Assembly (NCBI GenBank): GCA_019694435.1
Contig: JAIBBZ010000018.1
Coordinates: forward strand, 43,852-107,851
Reading direction: 5' to 3'
DNA: 64,000 nucleotides
Source of the DNA: Pirellulales bacterium
GTDB lineage: Bacteria; Planctomycetota; Planctomycetia; Pirellulales; JAEUIK01
Shown here: piece after piece, positions 55,421-63,616 of the stretch
How positions within the stretch are numbered: position 1 is the stretch's first letter
How the letters are laid out: every line of letters starts with the position of its first letter
Program-made: the position numbers and the translations under genes
Notes under the pieces: model-generated
The model's database searches: none
What the model was told of the DNA's origin: nothing
Seen by the model: only the letters and a program-made list of their open reading frames with translations

Positions 55421-56584
55421 ATGTCCCTCCGGCAGATCAATCCCGAGGCACTCGTCGCGGCCATCCACAGCCAGCGGGCCTCGGTTGTCCTCGCGGCGAC
55501 CGGCGGGGGCAGCCGGGCCATCGCCGAGCTGTTGGGAGTTCCCGGGGCGTCGCGCACGCTGCTCGAGGCCGTGGTTCCCTATGCGTCGGCCGCGCTGGCC
55601 GCGTGGCTCGGCTCGCGCCCTGAACGCTTTTGCTCGGCACGTACCGCCCGCGCCATGGCGATGGTCGGGTTCGATCGGGCACGTCGGTTTGCACGAGCCG
55701 ACGGGTATCCCGATCCCGACGGGGTGGCGGGGGTGGCCTGCACGGCCAGTTTGGCCAGCGACCGGGTGAAACGGGGCGAACACCGGGCCCACCTGGCGCT
55801 GCAATCGGCCGCACGGACGCTGGCCTGCTCGATCGTGCTGGTTCGCGATCGGCGAACCCGCGCCGAGGAGGAAGAGGTGATTTCCCGCGCGCTGCTGAAC
55901 CTGATTGCCGAGCATGCGGGCTTGGAAGCGCGAGCGCCATCCGGGTTGCAATCGGACGAGCCGGTCGAGCGCATCGAGACCCGCGCCCCCGACGACTGGC
56001 GCGAATTGTTGTTGGGTGCCCGACAGGTTGTGGCGGCAACCCCTGCGGCGCGCACCAGCGAGCCGACCTCCCCAGGGCGCGTGGTTTTCCCTGGCGCGTT
56101 CAATCCGCTCCACATCGGGCACCGCCGGATGGCCGAGATTGCCGCCGCCGAGATCGGCCGGCCGTGCGAGTTTGAAATCTCGATTCGCAATGTCGACAAA
56201 CCGGCGCTCGACTACACAGAGATTGCCGAGCGACTGACTCGATTTTCGCGCGACGAAGCCGTTTGGTTGACCGACGCGGCGCATTTCGTCGACAAAGTCG
56301 CGGTATTTCCCGGCGCGGTGTTCGTCGTCGGTGTCGATACGATCCGCCGCCTGGGCGACCCGCGCTATGCCGGCGGCGAAGCGCGACTGGAACAACAGCT
56401 CCGTACGCTCGCCGAACAAGGCACCTCATTCCTGGTGTTCGGACGCAAGCTTGGCGAGACGTTTACGGGCCTGTCCAATTTGACGCTGCCGCCGTTGCTC
56501 GCCGGGATGTGCCGCGAGGTGCCACAGGCACGGTTTCGCGAGGATATCTCGTCGACCGAGCTGCGGCTTTGCGAAGGAATGTGA
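55421..56584 (+). CDS. CinA C-terminal-like domain fused to a NadD-type nucleotidylyltransferase
   Basis: 387 residues. Residues about 5-165 follow the CinA C-terminal (NMN deamidase, PncC) outline: VVLAATGGGSRAIAELLGVP, VVPYASAALAAWLG, VAGVACTASLASDR. The serine of the usual SCTGG is Ala here (A-A-T-G-G), so deamidase activity is doubtful. Residues about 215-387 are a nucleotidylyltransferase (NadD/CoaD type) with FPGAFNPLHIGHRRM (HxGH) and DISSTELR (ISST-like). The domain pairing suggests NAD-related metabolism. A similar fusion is recalled from plants, which is memory and not a search. The ATG at 55421 is preferred to an upstream one at 55277. Confidence 0.78.
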   Translation: MSLRQINPEALVAAIHSQRASVVLAATGGGSRAIAELLGVPGASRTLLEAVVPYASAALAAWLGSRPERFCSARTARAMAMVGFDRARRFARADGYPDPDGVAGVACTASLASDRVKRGEHRAHLALQSAARTLACSIVLVRDRRTRAEEEEVISRALLNLIAEHAGLEARAPSGLQSDEPVERIETRAPDDWRELLLGARQVVAATPAARTSEPTSPGRVVFPGAFNPLHIGHRRMAEIAAAEIGRPCEFEISIRNVDKPALDYTEIAERLTRFSRDEAVWLTDAAHFVDKVAVFPGAVFVVGVDTIRRLGDPRYAGGEARLEQQLRTLAEQGTSFLVFGRKLGETFTGLSNLTLPPLLAGMCREVPQARFREDISSTELRLCEGM

Positions 56585-56759
56585 CGCTTGCAGCGACGCG
56601 ACTCGGCCGTGCGACAATCTATTGCCCGTGGCCCGTGCATTTGAGCCATTTCTGCCGTGCGGCGACGGCTTTCGAGCGATATCATTTTAGATAGGTGGTT
56701 GCACATCCGAAGTGCAGCCGGTCCATCCCGGGGTAGCCTCCTTTAGCTTCCGCACGAGC

Positions 56760-57818
56760 ATGAGCGCACCGTCGACCGATTTGACGCGGATCAACAACGG
56801 GCAGATCGTGAGCTGCGCGCCACCCGCCACGGCCGAACAGCACATTCTGCTGCAGCAAAGCGAGAAGGCACCGCATGCCAGTGGCAACTTTTCCTGGCTG
56901 CTCTGCGGGATCACGCTGGCGACGAAAATGGTGGCCTCCGAGGTGCGCCGCGCTGGTTTGAACAACGCCTTGGGCACAACCGGTGACACGAACGTACAAG
57001 GCGAAATCGTCCAAAAGCTCGACGTGTTTGCCAACGAGGCGCTGCTGCACTGTCTGGGCAACCGCGGCAACGTCGGTGTGCTGGCGTCGGAAGAAAACGA
57101 GAAGCCGGTCGTCGTGCTCGATAATCCCAGCCACGGCGAATACATCGTGATCTTCGACCCGCTCGACGGGTCGAGCAACGTCGACGTCAACGTCAGCGTT
57201 GGCACGATCTTTTCCATCTTGCGGCGCGATCATGCGAACTCGGCCCATCCCGACCGCGACGTGCTGCAGCCGGGACTGAAACAAATCGCCGCCGGCTACG
57301 TGCTCTACAGTTCGAGCACGATGATGGTCTATACGACCGGCTACGGTGTGAACGGGTTTACGCTCGACCCGTCGATCGGGGCCTTCGTGCTCAGTCATCC
57401 GAACATGCGGATGCCCGAACGCGGCAGCATCTACTCGTGCAACGAGGCCAACGCCGACGGCTTTCCCGAGTATGTGCGGAGATATCTGTATTGGCTCAAG
57501 TCGGGTGCGGACGGCACGGTCTACTCGTCGCGCTATATCGGCGCCCTGGTGGCCGATTTCCACCGCACGCTGCTCAAGGGTGGCATCTTCCTCTACCCGC
57601 CGACGGTGCACTTTCCGCACGGCAAATTGCGACTGATGTACGAGGCCAACCCGATTGCCATGCTGGCCGAACAGGCGGGCGGCATGGCCAGCGATGGCTC
57701 GCGGCGGATCCTCGAGATCGAGCCTGAGACCCTGCACCAGCGCACGCCGCTCTTCGTGGGTAGCCCCTACCTGGTCGAACGCCTCCACGAATTCGCCCGC
57801 CAGAACCGCCGCGGCTAA
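56760..57818 (+). CDS. fbp: Fructose-1,6-bisphosphatase class I
   Basis: 352 residues. The metal/phosphate motif FDPLDGSSNVDVNVSVGTIF is the class I signature, with VASEENEKPVVVLDN upstream and the substrate site YIGALVADFHRTLLKGGIFL and LRLMYEANPIAMLAEQAGG downstream. It removes the 1-phosphate of fructose 1,6-bisphosphate in gluconeogenesis. The ATG at 56760 is chosen because conserved residues begin at once. A hairpin terminator overlaps its stop. Confidence 0.95.
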   Translation: MSAPSTDLTRINNGQIVSCAPPATAEQHILLQQSEKAPHASGNFSWLLCGITLATKMVASEVRRAGLNNALGTTGDTNVQGEIVQKLDVFANEALLHCLGNRGNVGVLASEENEKPVVVLDNPSHGEYIVIFDPLDGSSNVDVNVSVGTIFSILRRDHANSAHPDRDVLQPGLKQIAAGYVLYSSSTMMVYTTGYGVNGFTLDPSIGAFVLSHPNMRMPERGSIYSCNEANADGFPEYVRRYLYWLKSGADGTVYSSRYIGALVADFHRTLLKGGIFLYPPTVHFPHGKLRLMYEANPIAMLAEQAGGMASDGSRRILEIEPETLHQRTPLFVGSPYLVERLHEFARQNRRG

Positions 57819-57840
57819 GCCGCGGCAGTCGAGAATTTCT
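57808..57840 (+). terminator. Terminator at the 3' end of fbp
   Basis: GCCGCGG, loop CTAAG, CCGCGGC forms a 7-bp GC stem that includes the stop codon; the following AATTTCTT is T-rich. It separates fbp from the BlaI/BlaR operon. Confidence 0.55.
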
Positions 57841-57843
57841 TGC

Positions 57844-57873
57844 TTGACGACAGTTGTCGTCTTCCACTACGCT
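57844..57873 (+). promoter_or_regulatory. Probable promoter of the blaI/blaR operon
   Basis: TTGACG (57844-57849) and TACGCT (57868-57873) are separated by 18 bp, close to a sigma-70-type spacing. The -35 box lies inside the first operator, so repressor binding would block it. The start codon of the repressor is 50 bp downstream. Confidence 0.55.
57846..57861. promoter_or_regulatory. Operator 1, BlaI/MecI-type dyad
   Basis: GACGACAGTTGTCGTC is a palindrome of two 7-bp arms (GACGACA/TGTCGTC) with a GT centre. BlaI/MecI operators are dyads with ACA…TGT cores, so this fits autoregulation by the adjacent repressor. Confidence 0.75.
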
Positions 57874-57879
57874 CCGGGT

Positions 57880-57895
57880 GACGACAACTGTCGTC
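57880..57895. promoter_or_regulatory. Operator 2, BlaI/MecI-type dyad
   Basis: GACGACAACTGTCGTC repeats operator 1 with only the two central bases changed. Its centre lies 34 bp away, close to three helical turns, allowing two repressor dimers on the same face. Confidence 0.75.
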
Positions 57896-57923
57896 TGGTT
57901 GTTGCTGGTTCAAGGAGCCTGCC

Positions 57924-58331
57924 ATGGCGCCACCGCCGGACGCCGCGCTGACCGCGGTGCAGTTCGAAATCATGCAGGCCGTCTGGTCGGCGCCCGAGGG
58001 GGCCACCGTGGCCGAAATCTGGGAAGCGATTACCCGCCAACGGGAAGTGGCCCGGACCACGGTGCTCAACCTCGTCGGGCGGTTGGAGAAACGCGGCTGG
58101 CTGAAGCGCCGCAAATGCGAAGGCGTCTACCGCTACGTGGCTACGGTCGAACGCGCGGCGGCGACCACGCTGTTGACCGAGCGATTTGTCGACGACTTCT
58201 TCGGCGGCTCGGCGGCGGAACTCGTCTTGAACCTGTTGGGTTCGCAGCAGATCAAACCGGCCGAAATCGACCATTTGCGCCGGTTATTGACGGACGCCGA
58301 CCGGAGCAAGAAACCCCAGGGGAGGAACTGA
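57924..58331 (+). CDS. BlaI/MecI/CopY-family transcriptional repressor
   Basis: 135 residues. The winged-helix DNA-binding half is clear: AVQFEIMQAVWSAPEGATVA, EVARTTVLNLVGRLEKRGWL and KCEGVYRYVATVER. The C-terminal half (LLTERFVDDFFGGSAAELVL) is the dimerisation domain cleaved in BlaI upon induction. AAGGAG lies 7 nt before the ATG. Two matching dyads upstream indicate autoregulation, and the peptidase gene follows after 2 bp. Confidence 0.92.
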   Translation: MAPPPDAALTAVQFEIMQAVWSAPEGATVAEIWEAITRQREVARTTVLNLVGRLEKRGWLKRRKCEGVYRYVATVERAAATTLLTERFVDDFFGGSAAELVLNLLGSQQIKPAEIDHLRRLLTDADRSKKPQGRN

Positions 58332-58333
58332 AG

Positions 58334-61006
58334 ATGTGGTTTGCGCCCACTTCGGACCAGGCGTTCGCACTGCTCGTGTTTCTCGGCAATCTGGCGGTAG
58401 CCGCCTCCTTGGCCGCGGGGGGGGCCTTGGCGGCGAACCGCTTTTTTTGCCGCGCGGCTTTGCCCTTGCGCAACACGCTGTTGCTGGCGGGGCTTGGTTT
58501 GACGTTGGCGGCGCCGTTCGTGGTCACGGCCGGACATCGTCTCGGTGTGGCGCGGATCGTCTTGTGGTTGCCGGCCGGTTCGATGTGCCCGGCGCAGGTG
58601 CCCGACGAGTTGGCGCTGCGTGTGCCGTCGCGCGGCGCGCCGCGCGATCAAATCGCGGAAGCCACGGCCGCGGCGACTCCTCGCAGCGCATCACCCAGTA
58701 CCACTCAGGCACCATCTTCGCCGCGGCCTGCGATCGCGGTCGCGCGCTGGGCGAGCGCCGCGCAATGGCTGCCAGGCTTGGGCGGCGCACTGGCAGCGCT
58801 GTGGATCATCGGCATTTGCTGGCAGCTTTGCCGGCTGGCGCAGGGTGTCGTACGTGTCAGCAAACTGCTCGCTGGGGCGATGCCGGTTCGATCCCCGAGT
58901 CTCATGCGCCTCGCGAGCGCAGCGGCGCGCAAGGCCGGGCTGCGTCGCGCGCCACTGCTGCTCGAATCATCTCGGCTGGCGGCACCTGTCTCGCTGGGCG
59001 TGCTGCGGCCGCGCGTCGTATTGCCGGCGCTCGACCGCTGCCGGTGGAGCGACGAGGAATGGCAGCTCATGCTGCTGCACGAGATGGCTCATTTGCGCCG
59101 CCGCGATCCGTGGATCGGATTTGGTCAGCGGTTGGCAACGGCGATCCACTGGTGGAATCCGCTGGTGCGTGCCCTGAGCCGGAAGATTTCGCAGGTCCGC
59201 GAACAGCTTTGCGACGATGTAGTCGCCGCACAGATCGACGAGCCACGCCGTTACGCGGCGCTGATCGTCAACCTGGCCGAGCGCATGCTCCAAAGTCCCA
59301 GCACGGTCCCCGGCGCCGTCGGGATTGCCGACGGCACGCCGTCGGAGCTTACCGTGCGCATCGAGCGGTTGCTGGACGCGCGGCGCGAGATCGTGACGCA
59401 GCTGAGCCGCCGCGCAGCCTTGATGGCCTTGGCCCTTACGCTGGGTGTGGCCCTGGTCACGATGGCCGTAGGCGTACGGGTCGCCCAGGCCGTGAACCGT
59501 GAAGTGGAACCAGCGCCCGCGGATCGCACGGAGCAACCGACCGAACCCGAGGCTTCACCGCCGGCGAGCGATCCGGCGGCCGACGCGGGTCAGGTGAACG
59601 CTGGAACGCCGCTACTGGAAAAACGCATCCGCGTCGTGAACGCCCAAGGCAAGCCCATCGCGGGAGCGCAAGTCGATACATGGGCCGCGCACTCGGTCCT
59701 GGGGCACTCGCTCTGGAGAGGCAGCGACAATCAACCGAAGCCCGAGCTGGCGGTCACCGACGCGAATGGACAGGCGACCCTTCGGTATCCGGCGCTGATG
59801 TTCGCAGCGGAGAAAGTTCGCCCCGAGCGCCTGACATGCAGTATCACCCATCCGGACTATGCCGGCACTTCGCATACCGACGTCGATGTGCGTGACGCGG
59901 GGCAGCCAAACGCGGTGCAGACGATCACACTCGAGCGCGGCGCGCAACTCGTCGTGATGCCCGACGCCGGCGACCGCGTCGTCGATCGTCAGTATCTCTA
60001 CCTGTTGGACAGCGCCCCGGCGCTGGATTATCGTCAGCCCTTGAAATACGACTCCGACGGGCGGCTGCTGCCGCCGCGCGTTCCGGCCGGGACACTGCTG
60101 CTACGACTGGCCTATCTCCCCGACGACGGCCCGGCACTGTTCAGCCCTGTGCAGCAGATCGATCTGGCCAACGACGAGCGTCGCGAGATTCGACTGACTT
60201 TGGAGCCCTGCGCGCGGGTCACAGGACGGCTCGACGACTCGGTTCCGCGTCCGGTCCGCGAGGGCCGCATCAACGCCGCGACCGTGCATCGCGTCGCGAG
60301 CAACTTTTGGCAAGCGATCGATTGGAGGGCGGTGGCCACGATCGACGGCGACGGCAACTTCATGCTCGAAGGCCTGCCGCGCGGCGACTTGCTGCAAGTG
60401 ATCGCTGTTTGCGATGGCTACATCGCCAGGTCGGGGACCATGCCTGAGCGTGGGGTCGTGGAACCGGATCGTGCGAGTTCGGGGTTGTTGCGACCGCAAG
60501 CGTTTCCGTTGGCTGCTGAGGCCAACGCGATTACGGTGGCGATGACGCCGACGGCTACTTGCCGGATCCAGGTCCAGGGGCCCGAAGGGCAACCGCTCGC
60601 CGGCGCCGAATGTATCTTCAGTCCCAATGTCCATTGGTGGGACGGCGGCAGCCAGATCTATTGCGACAATCGCGTATCGAGCCGCGACATCTTGCGAGAT
60701 GCGAGTCGCCGAGGGATCGACGCCTGGATCAACCCGCGGGCCGCCGCCGCTTATCGTGGACTCAGCGATGCCGCAGGCGTGGCGGAGGTGAGAAACCTGC
60801 CGGCCGGCGAAGAAGCCTTGATGATCGTGCACTCGAACTTCGAGCTGCCGATAGGTCCGGGGGCCTACCGCGCTCAACGCGTGAACTTGACCAGCGGCGC
60901 CACGACGGAGACGAGCGTCCGCCTTCAATCGAAAGGCCACGAGTTCCTCGGTGATTCGGGCGAAGTTGAGGAAGAGTTCTTCGAACCCGTACCCCAGCCC
61001 CGTTGA
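58334..61006 (+). CDS. BlaR1-type M56 membrane metalloprotease with carboxypeptidase-regulatory-like sensor region
   Basis: 890 residues. Several N-terminal transmembrane helices, then the zinc-protease motif HEMAH (249-253) in LLHEMAHLRRRDPWIGFG and EQLCDDVVAAQ further on, then a helix near residue 365. The remaining ~510 residues are extracytoplasmic and contain carboxypeptidase-regulatory-like/Ig domains (KRIRVVNAQGKPIAGAQVDT; CRIQVQGPEGQPLAGAECIF) and not the penicillin-binding domain of true BlaR1. The start is preceded by GGGAGG. It would sense an external signal and cleave the repressor. The signal is unknown. Confidence 0.88.
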   Translation: MWFAPTSDQAFALLVFLGNLAVAASLAAGGALAANRFFCRAALPLRNTLLLAGLGLTLAAPFVVTAGHRLGVARIVLWLPAGSMCPAQVPDELALRVPSRGAPRDQIAEATAAATPRSASPSTTQAPSSPRPAIAVARWASAAQWLPGLGGALAALWIIGICWQLCRLAQGVVRVSKLLAGAMPVRSPSLMRLASAAARKAGLRRAPLLLESSRLAAPVSLGVLRPRVVLPALDRCRWSDEEWQLMLLHEMAHLRRRDPWIGFGQRLATAIHWWNPLVRALSRKISQVREQLCDDVVAAQIDEPRRYAALIVNLAERMLQSPSTVPGAVGIADGTPSELTVRIERLLDARREIVTQLSRRAALMALALTLGVALVTMAVGVRVAQAVNREVEPAPADRTEQPTEPEASPPASDPAADAGQVNAGTPLLEKRIRVVNAQGKPIAGAQVDTWAAHSVLGHSLWRGSDNQPKPELAVTDANGQATLRYPALMFAAEKVRPERLTCSITHPDYAGTSHTDVDVRDAGQPNAVQTITLERGAQLVVMPDAGDRVVDRQYLYLLDSAPALDYRQPLKYDSDGRLLPPRVPAGTLLLRLAYLPDDGPALFSPVQQIDLANDERREIRLTLEPCARVTGRLDDSVPRPVREGRINAATVHRVASNFWQAIDWRAVATIDGDGNFMLEGLPRGDLLQVIAVCDGYIARSGTMPERGVVEPDRASSGLLRPQAFPLAAEANAITVAMTPTATCRIQVQGPEGQPLAGAECIFSPNVHWWDGGSQIYCDNRVSSRDILRDASRRGIDAWINPRAAAAYRGLSDAAGVAEVRNLPAGEEALMIVHSNFELPIGPGAYRAQRVNLTSGATTETSVRLQSKGHEFLGDSGEVEEEFFEPVPQPR

Positions 61007-61304
61007 TTTTGAGCTGGTTCCCTGGTTGGACTTCGGGCAGGACGGCAGTCAAAAACAGGCTGCCGGTTGTCCGGCGGTGCAGCGTGGCAGTGACGCACGA
61101 GCGTGGGGAACGCCGCTTCGCTACTTCAGGTCGAATGATTTGCTGATGGCAGTCCAGAGGGGTTGCTCCGGCCCTCGCCTTGATGCCCCGCTGCAGCCCC
61201 GTCATTTCCTTCGGCTCCATCCCCCGACTTTCATGCGAGCCTCTTCAAACGACTCACCGTGTGCAGCGCCATTTTCCATGCATGCGGTATCGCCTCGTCG
61301 ACCA
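61007..61304. other. Non-coding interval between convergent genes
   Basis: About 300 bp between the M56 protease gene and the protease-nuclease gene, which converge. No coding features, repeat or strong terminator was recognised. Confidence 0.5.
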
Positions 61305-63362
61305 TCAATCCAATGGTTCCTCGCCACCGTTGCTGGTGTCATGCTTGACGATGTTCTCGTGGAACTCGAGGCCGGTTATACGCTCGATTTCTCCGATCGG
61401 AATCTGGCTGGTCTTGAAGACCTCGTCGAATCTCAACGCTTCAAACTCGATTTCTCCCACGAGTTTCTCCTGGGAGAGCCGATAACAGGTTGTCTGCAAC
61501 TGCTGTTCTGCGTTGTACCAGACAACAATCTTGTAGAACTTGAGCGCTACCGCGACACCCTTGAAGATCGGATCCTCCTCATCAAACAGCGGGCCGTTAA
61601 AGACGCAGATGCGCGCTGACAGGCCGGTCTCGTCCTCAATTCCCTTTTCCAGCAACTCTTCTTCGAGCTTGCCCCAACGACCGGTGTACCCGAATCGAGC
61701 TCGATTGAGCGCGGGCACTTGAGGCACCGCGTTGGCATAGCTGCAGGTGAGATCGGCAGCTAGTTTTGCCTTGGCCACGCTAGTCCCCCACTCGGCATCT
61801 TCACGCCTGGCCAAGTGGCCTTTGTCGAACCCGCTGTACTTGTAGAACTCGTCGTTCAATTGCACGTCAAAATCAATCCGGTTGTCACGATACCAGCGAT
61901 CGACACGAGAGCCTTCGACGTTGAGTTCCTGATAGCGGTGCTTGCCGTGGACATTGATGGCGCTGACGATCGGCACGCGTCGCACCGCGTGGTGAAGCGT
62001 GCTGAAGTGATGGTACTTCAGCGTGTAGGCACTGGGATTGTCGACGAGAAACGCCAGTTTCTTCCGCAGGTTCGGGCTGGGAATCGGCATCGGAATGTAT
62101 TGGCCGAGGAAGTTCGCATCGAAGCCGGTGCAGTCCGAGAAGTCGAGTTCGTCTTCAAACTTCTTTTCGAATGCCGCGTCGGTGGTCGTCAGCGGTCCAG
62201 GCAGTCCTGCGGACGACACCGCAGAAACCTGGCCGCCTGAGCCAATGCTGATATGGATGTTGACGGGTGGGCATGTGGCCGGGAGAGCCGTGGCGGGGGC
62301 GACGTTCAGCGTCGTCCGCTCAGCATCGACCGTCGGCCGCGACAGAAACGCATAAGGCCGGCTGTCGGTGTAGGCCGCGGAGAAGAGGGGCTGAATGAGT
62401 GGATGTGCCGCAACCGCGGAGTTCAGGTGCTGCATCATCGCGCTCACGCGGATCCCACGATTGCTCTCCCATACGATCCGGTCCCCGTCAATGCGTCCGT
62501 TGACGCTTTCGATGACCTGGTTGTCCCGATCAACATACTGACCTTGCGCGTTCTTTTTCCCCACACCTGCGCTATGGAGCGCGATGACTTGCCATTGGTC
62601 ATTGAACACCGGCGCGCCGCTGCTGCCTTGCGCGGTGTCGCTCACGTACTGAATCGAGTACTGCTGGTCGGTGGCGATAACCTCGTTCTTGCGAATCGCG
62701 ATTTGTTTCTCTTTGCCGCTAGGATGTTGAATAATGCTCGCGAAATCCCCCAGGCCGACCTTGCCGAGATTTCCATTCAGCACGAGGTAGCCTTGGGACT
62801 TGAGCGCGTATTTGTTCGTGCGATCATTGGGGCTGACGGCCACGATCGCCATGTCCAGGTCTTGGAACGTATACAAAAAGCGGTCAGGCTGCAGCGCGAA
62901 CCGTACGGACTCGCCGCGATTGCCGTCGATGTCGTACTCGAAATTGAATTCGACCGTGGCGTCTTTGGCGAAGTTGAGAAACTCTGCAGGATCTTTGACG
63001 GGAAACACGTGGTGATTCGTCAGCAACAGGCTCTCGGAGATCAGGAAGCCCGTGGCCATGGCTTCTTTGCCTTCCTTGCGATCGAAGTAGCGTATGAGGC
63101 CGACCGATCGACTTTGCAAATATCCGAGCAGCAGGTAATTGATGGGGAGTAGTTCGTTGTCCCCGATGTAGCGCTCGTATGCGTCCGCCAAGTCTTCCGC
63201 TGCAACTTCCGCAATCATGCGTAGCCGGCGCTCCGCCTTTTCTCGGCCATCCAGCGTGTGGGGATCGTTGGAGGCGATGCGAGCGCGAGCGGTGTCGATG
63301 GCGTCGCCCTTGAAAGACATTTCCGCCTCGGCGCGATCCAGGAGATGCACGGGAAGTTTCAT
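61305..63362 (-). CDS. Trypsin/V8-like protease fused to a DNA/RNA non-specific endonuclease
   Basis: 685 residues, no signal peptide. Residues about 1-95 are a helical N-terminal region. A trypsin-like protease (about 95-270) has an intact triad: H118 in TNHHVF, D170 in FQDLDMAIVAV, S248 in GSSGAP. After a linker, residues about 450-670 form a NUC1-type nuclease: FDKGHLARREDAEWG with D513 and H516 (DRGH variant), and SYANAVPQVPALNR with metal-ligand-type N553. Both active sites look complete. Base composition is lower in G/C than in neighbours. AAGGA lies 7 nt before the ATG; a TAGAAT -10-like box occurs upstream at 63402-63407 (minus sense). Role unknown, defence or toxin-like function plausible. 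Confidence 0.85.
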   Translation of the reverse strand: MKLPVHLLDRAEAEMSFKGDAIDTARARIASNDPHTLDGREKAERRLRMIAEVAAEDLADAYERYIGDNELLPINYLLLGYLQSRSVGLIRYFDRKEGKEAMATGFLISESLLLTNHHVFPVKDPAEFLNFAKDATVEFNFEYDIDGNRGESVRFALQPDRFLYTFQDLDMAIVAVSPNDRTNKYALKSQGYLVLNGNLGKVGLGDFASIIQHPSGKEKQIAIRKNEVIATDQQYSIQYVSDTAQGSSGAPVFNDQWQVIALHSAGVGKKNAQGQYVDRDNQVIESVNGRIDGDRIVWESNRGIRVSAMMQHLNSAVAAHPLIQPLFSAAYTDSRPYAFLSRPTVDAERTTLNVAPATALPATCPPVNIHISIGSGGQVSAVSSAGLPGPLTTTDAAFEKKFEDELDFSDCTGFDANFLGQYIPMPIPSPNLRKKLAFLVDNPSAYTLKYHHFSTLHHAVRRVPIVSAINVHGKHRYQELNVEGSRVDRWYRDNRIDFDVQLNDEFYKYSGFDKGHLARREDAEWGTSVAKAKLAADLTCSYANAVPQVPALNRARFGYTGRWGKLEEELLEKGIEDETGLSARICVFNGPLFDEEDPIFKGVAVALKFYKIVVWYNAEQQLQTTCYRLSQEKLVGEIEFEALRFDEVFKTSQIPIGEIERITGLEFHENIVKHDTSNGGEEPLD

Positions 63363-63599
63363 GGTCGTGTCCTTGCAAAGGAGCGAACGGCGAGTCGAGT
63401 GATTCTAGCCGCATACATCGCATCAAGAAACAGTGTCGCCGTTCATCTCTTTGCTATGCTGTGCGCGATAGGTAATCGGCTTCTGCTGTGCGCCCGCTGA
63501 AAATACCGAAGATTGGCGACGCCTTTGGCTTGACCCCCGTGATGGTGCAGGCTTCTTTGTTACTCCCCCTGCGCTTCTTCTGAACCGACCGTATCGCTA

Positions 63600-63616
63600 G
63601 CACCGTAGTACGGTGC
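63600..63616. repeat. 17-nt perfect palindrome before the transposase start
   Basis: GCACCGTA, a central G, and TACGGTGC form a perfect dyad ending one base before the ATG of the transposase fragment. It could be part of the IS terminal inverted repeat or a repressor-like site. Confidence 0.6.

Noticed and set aside
57854..58333. N-terminal extension of the M56 protease frame over the operators and repressor gene
   Set aside because: It overlaps the repressor gene in another frame; a ribosome-binding site and ATG at 58334 mark the real start.
60951..61619. Plus-strand open frame after the M56 protease
   Set aside because: It overlaps the end of one gene and is antisense to the nuclease domain; no recognisable features.
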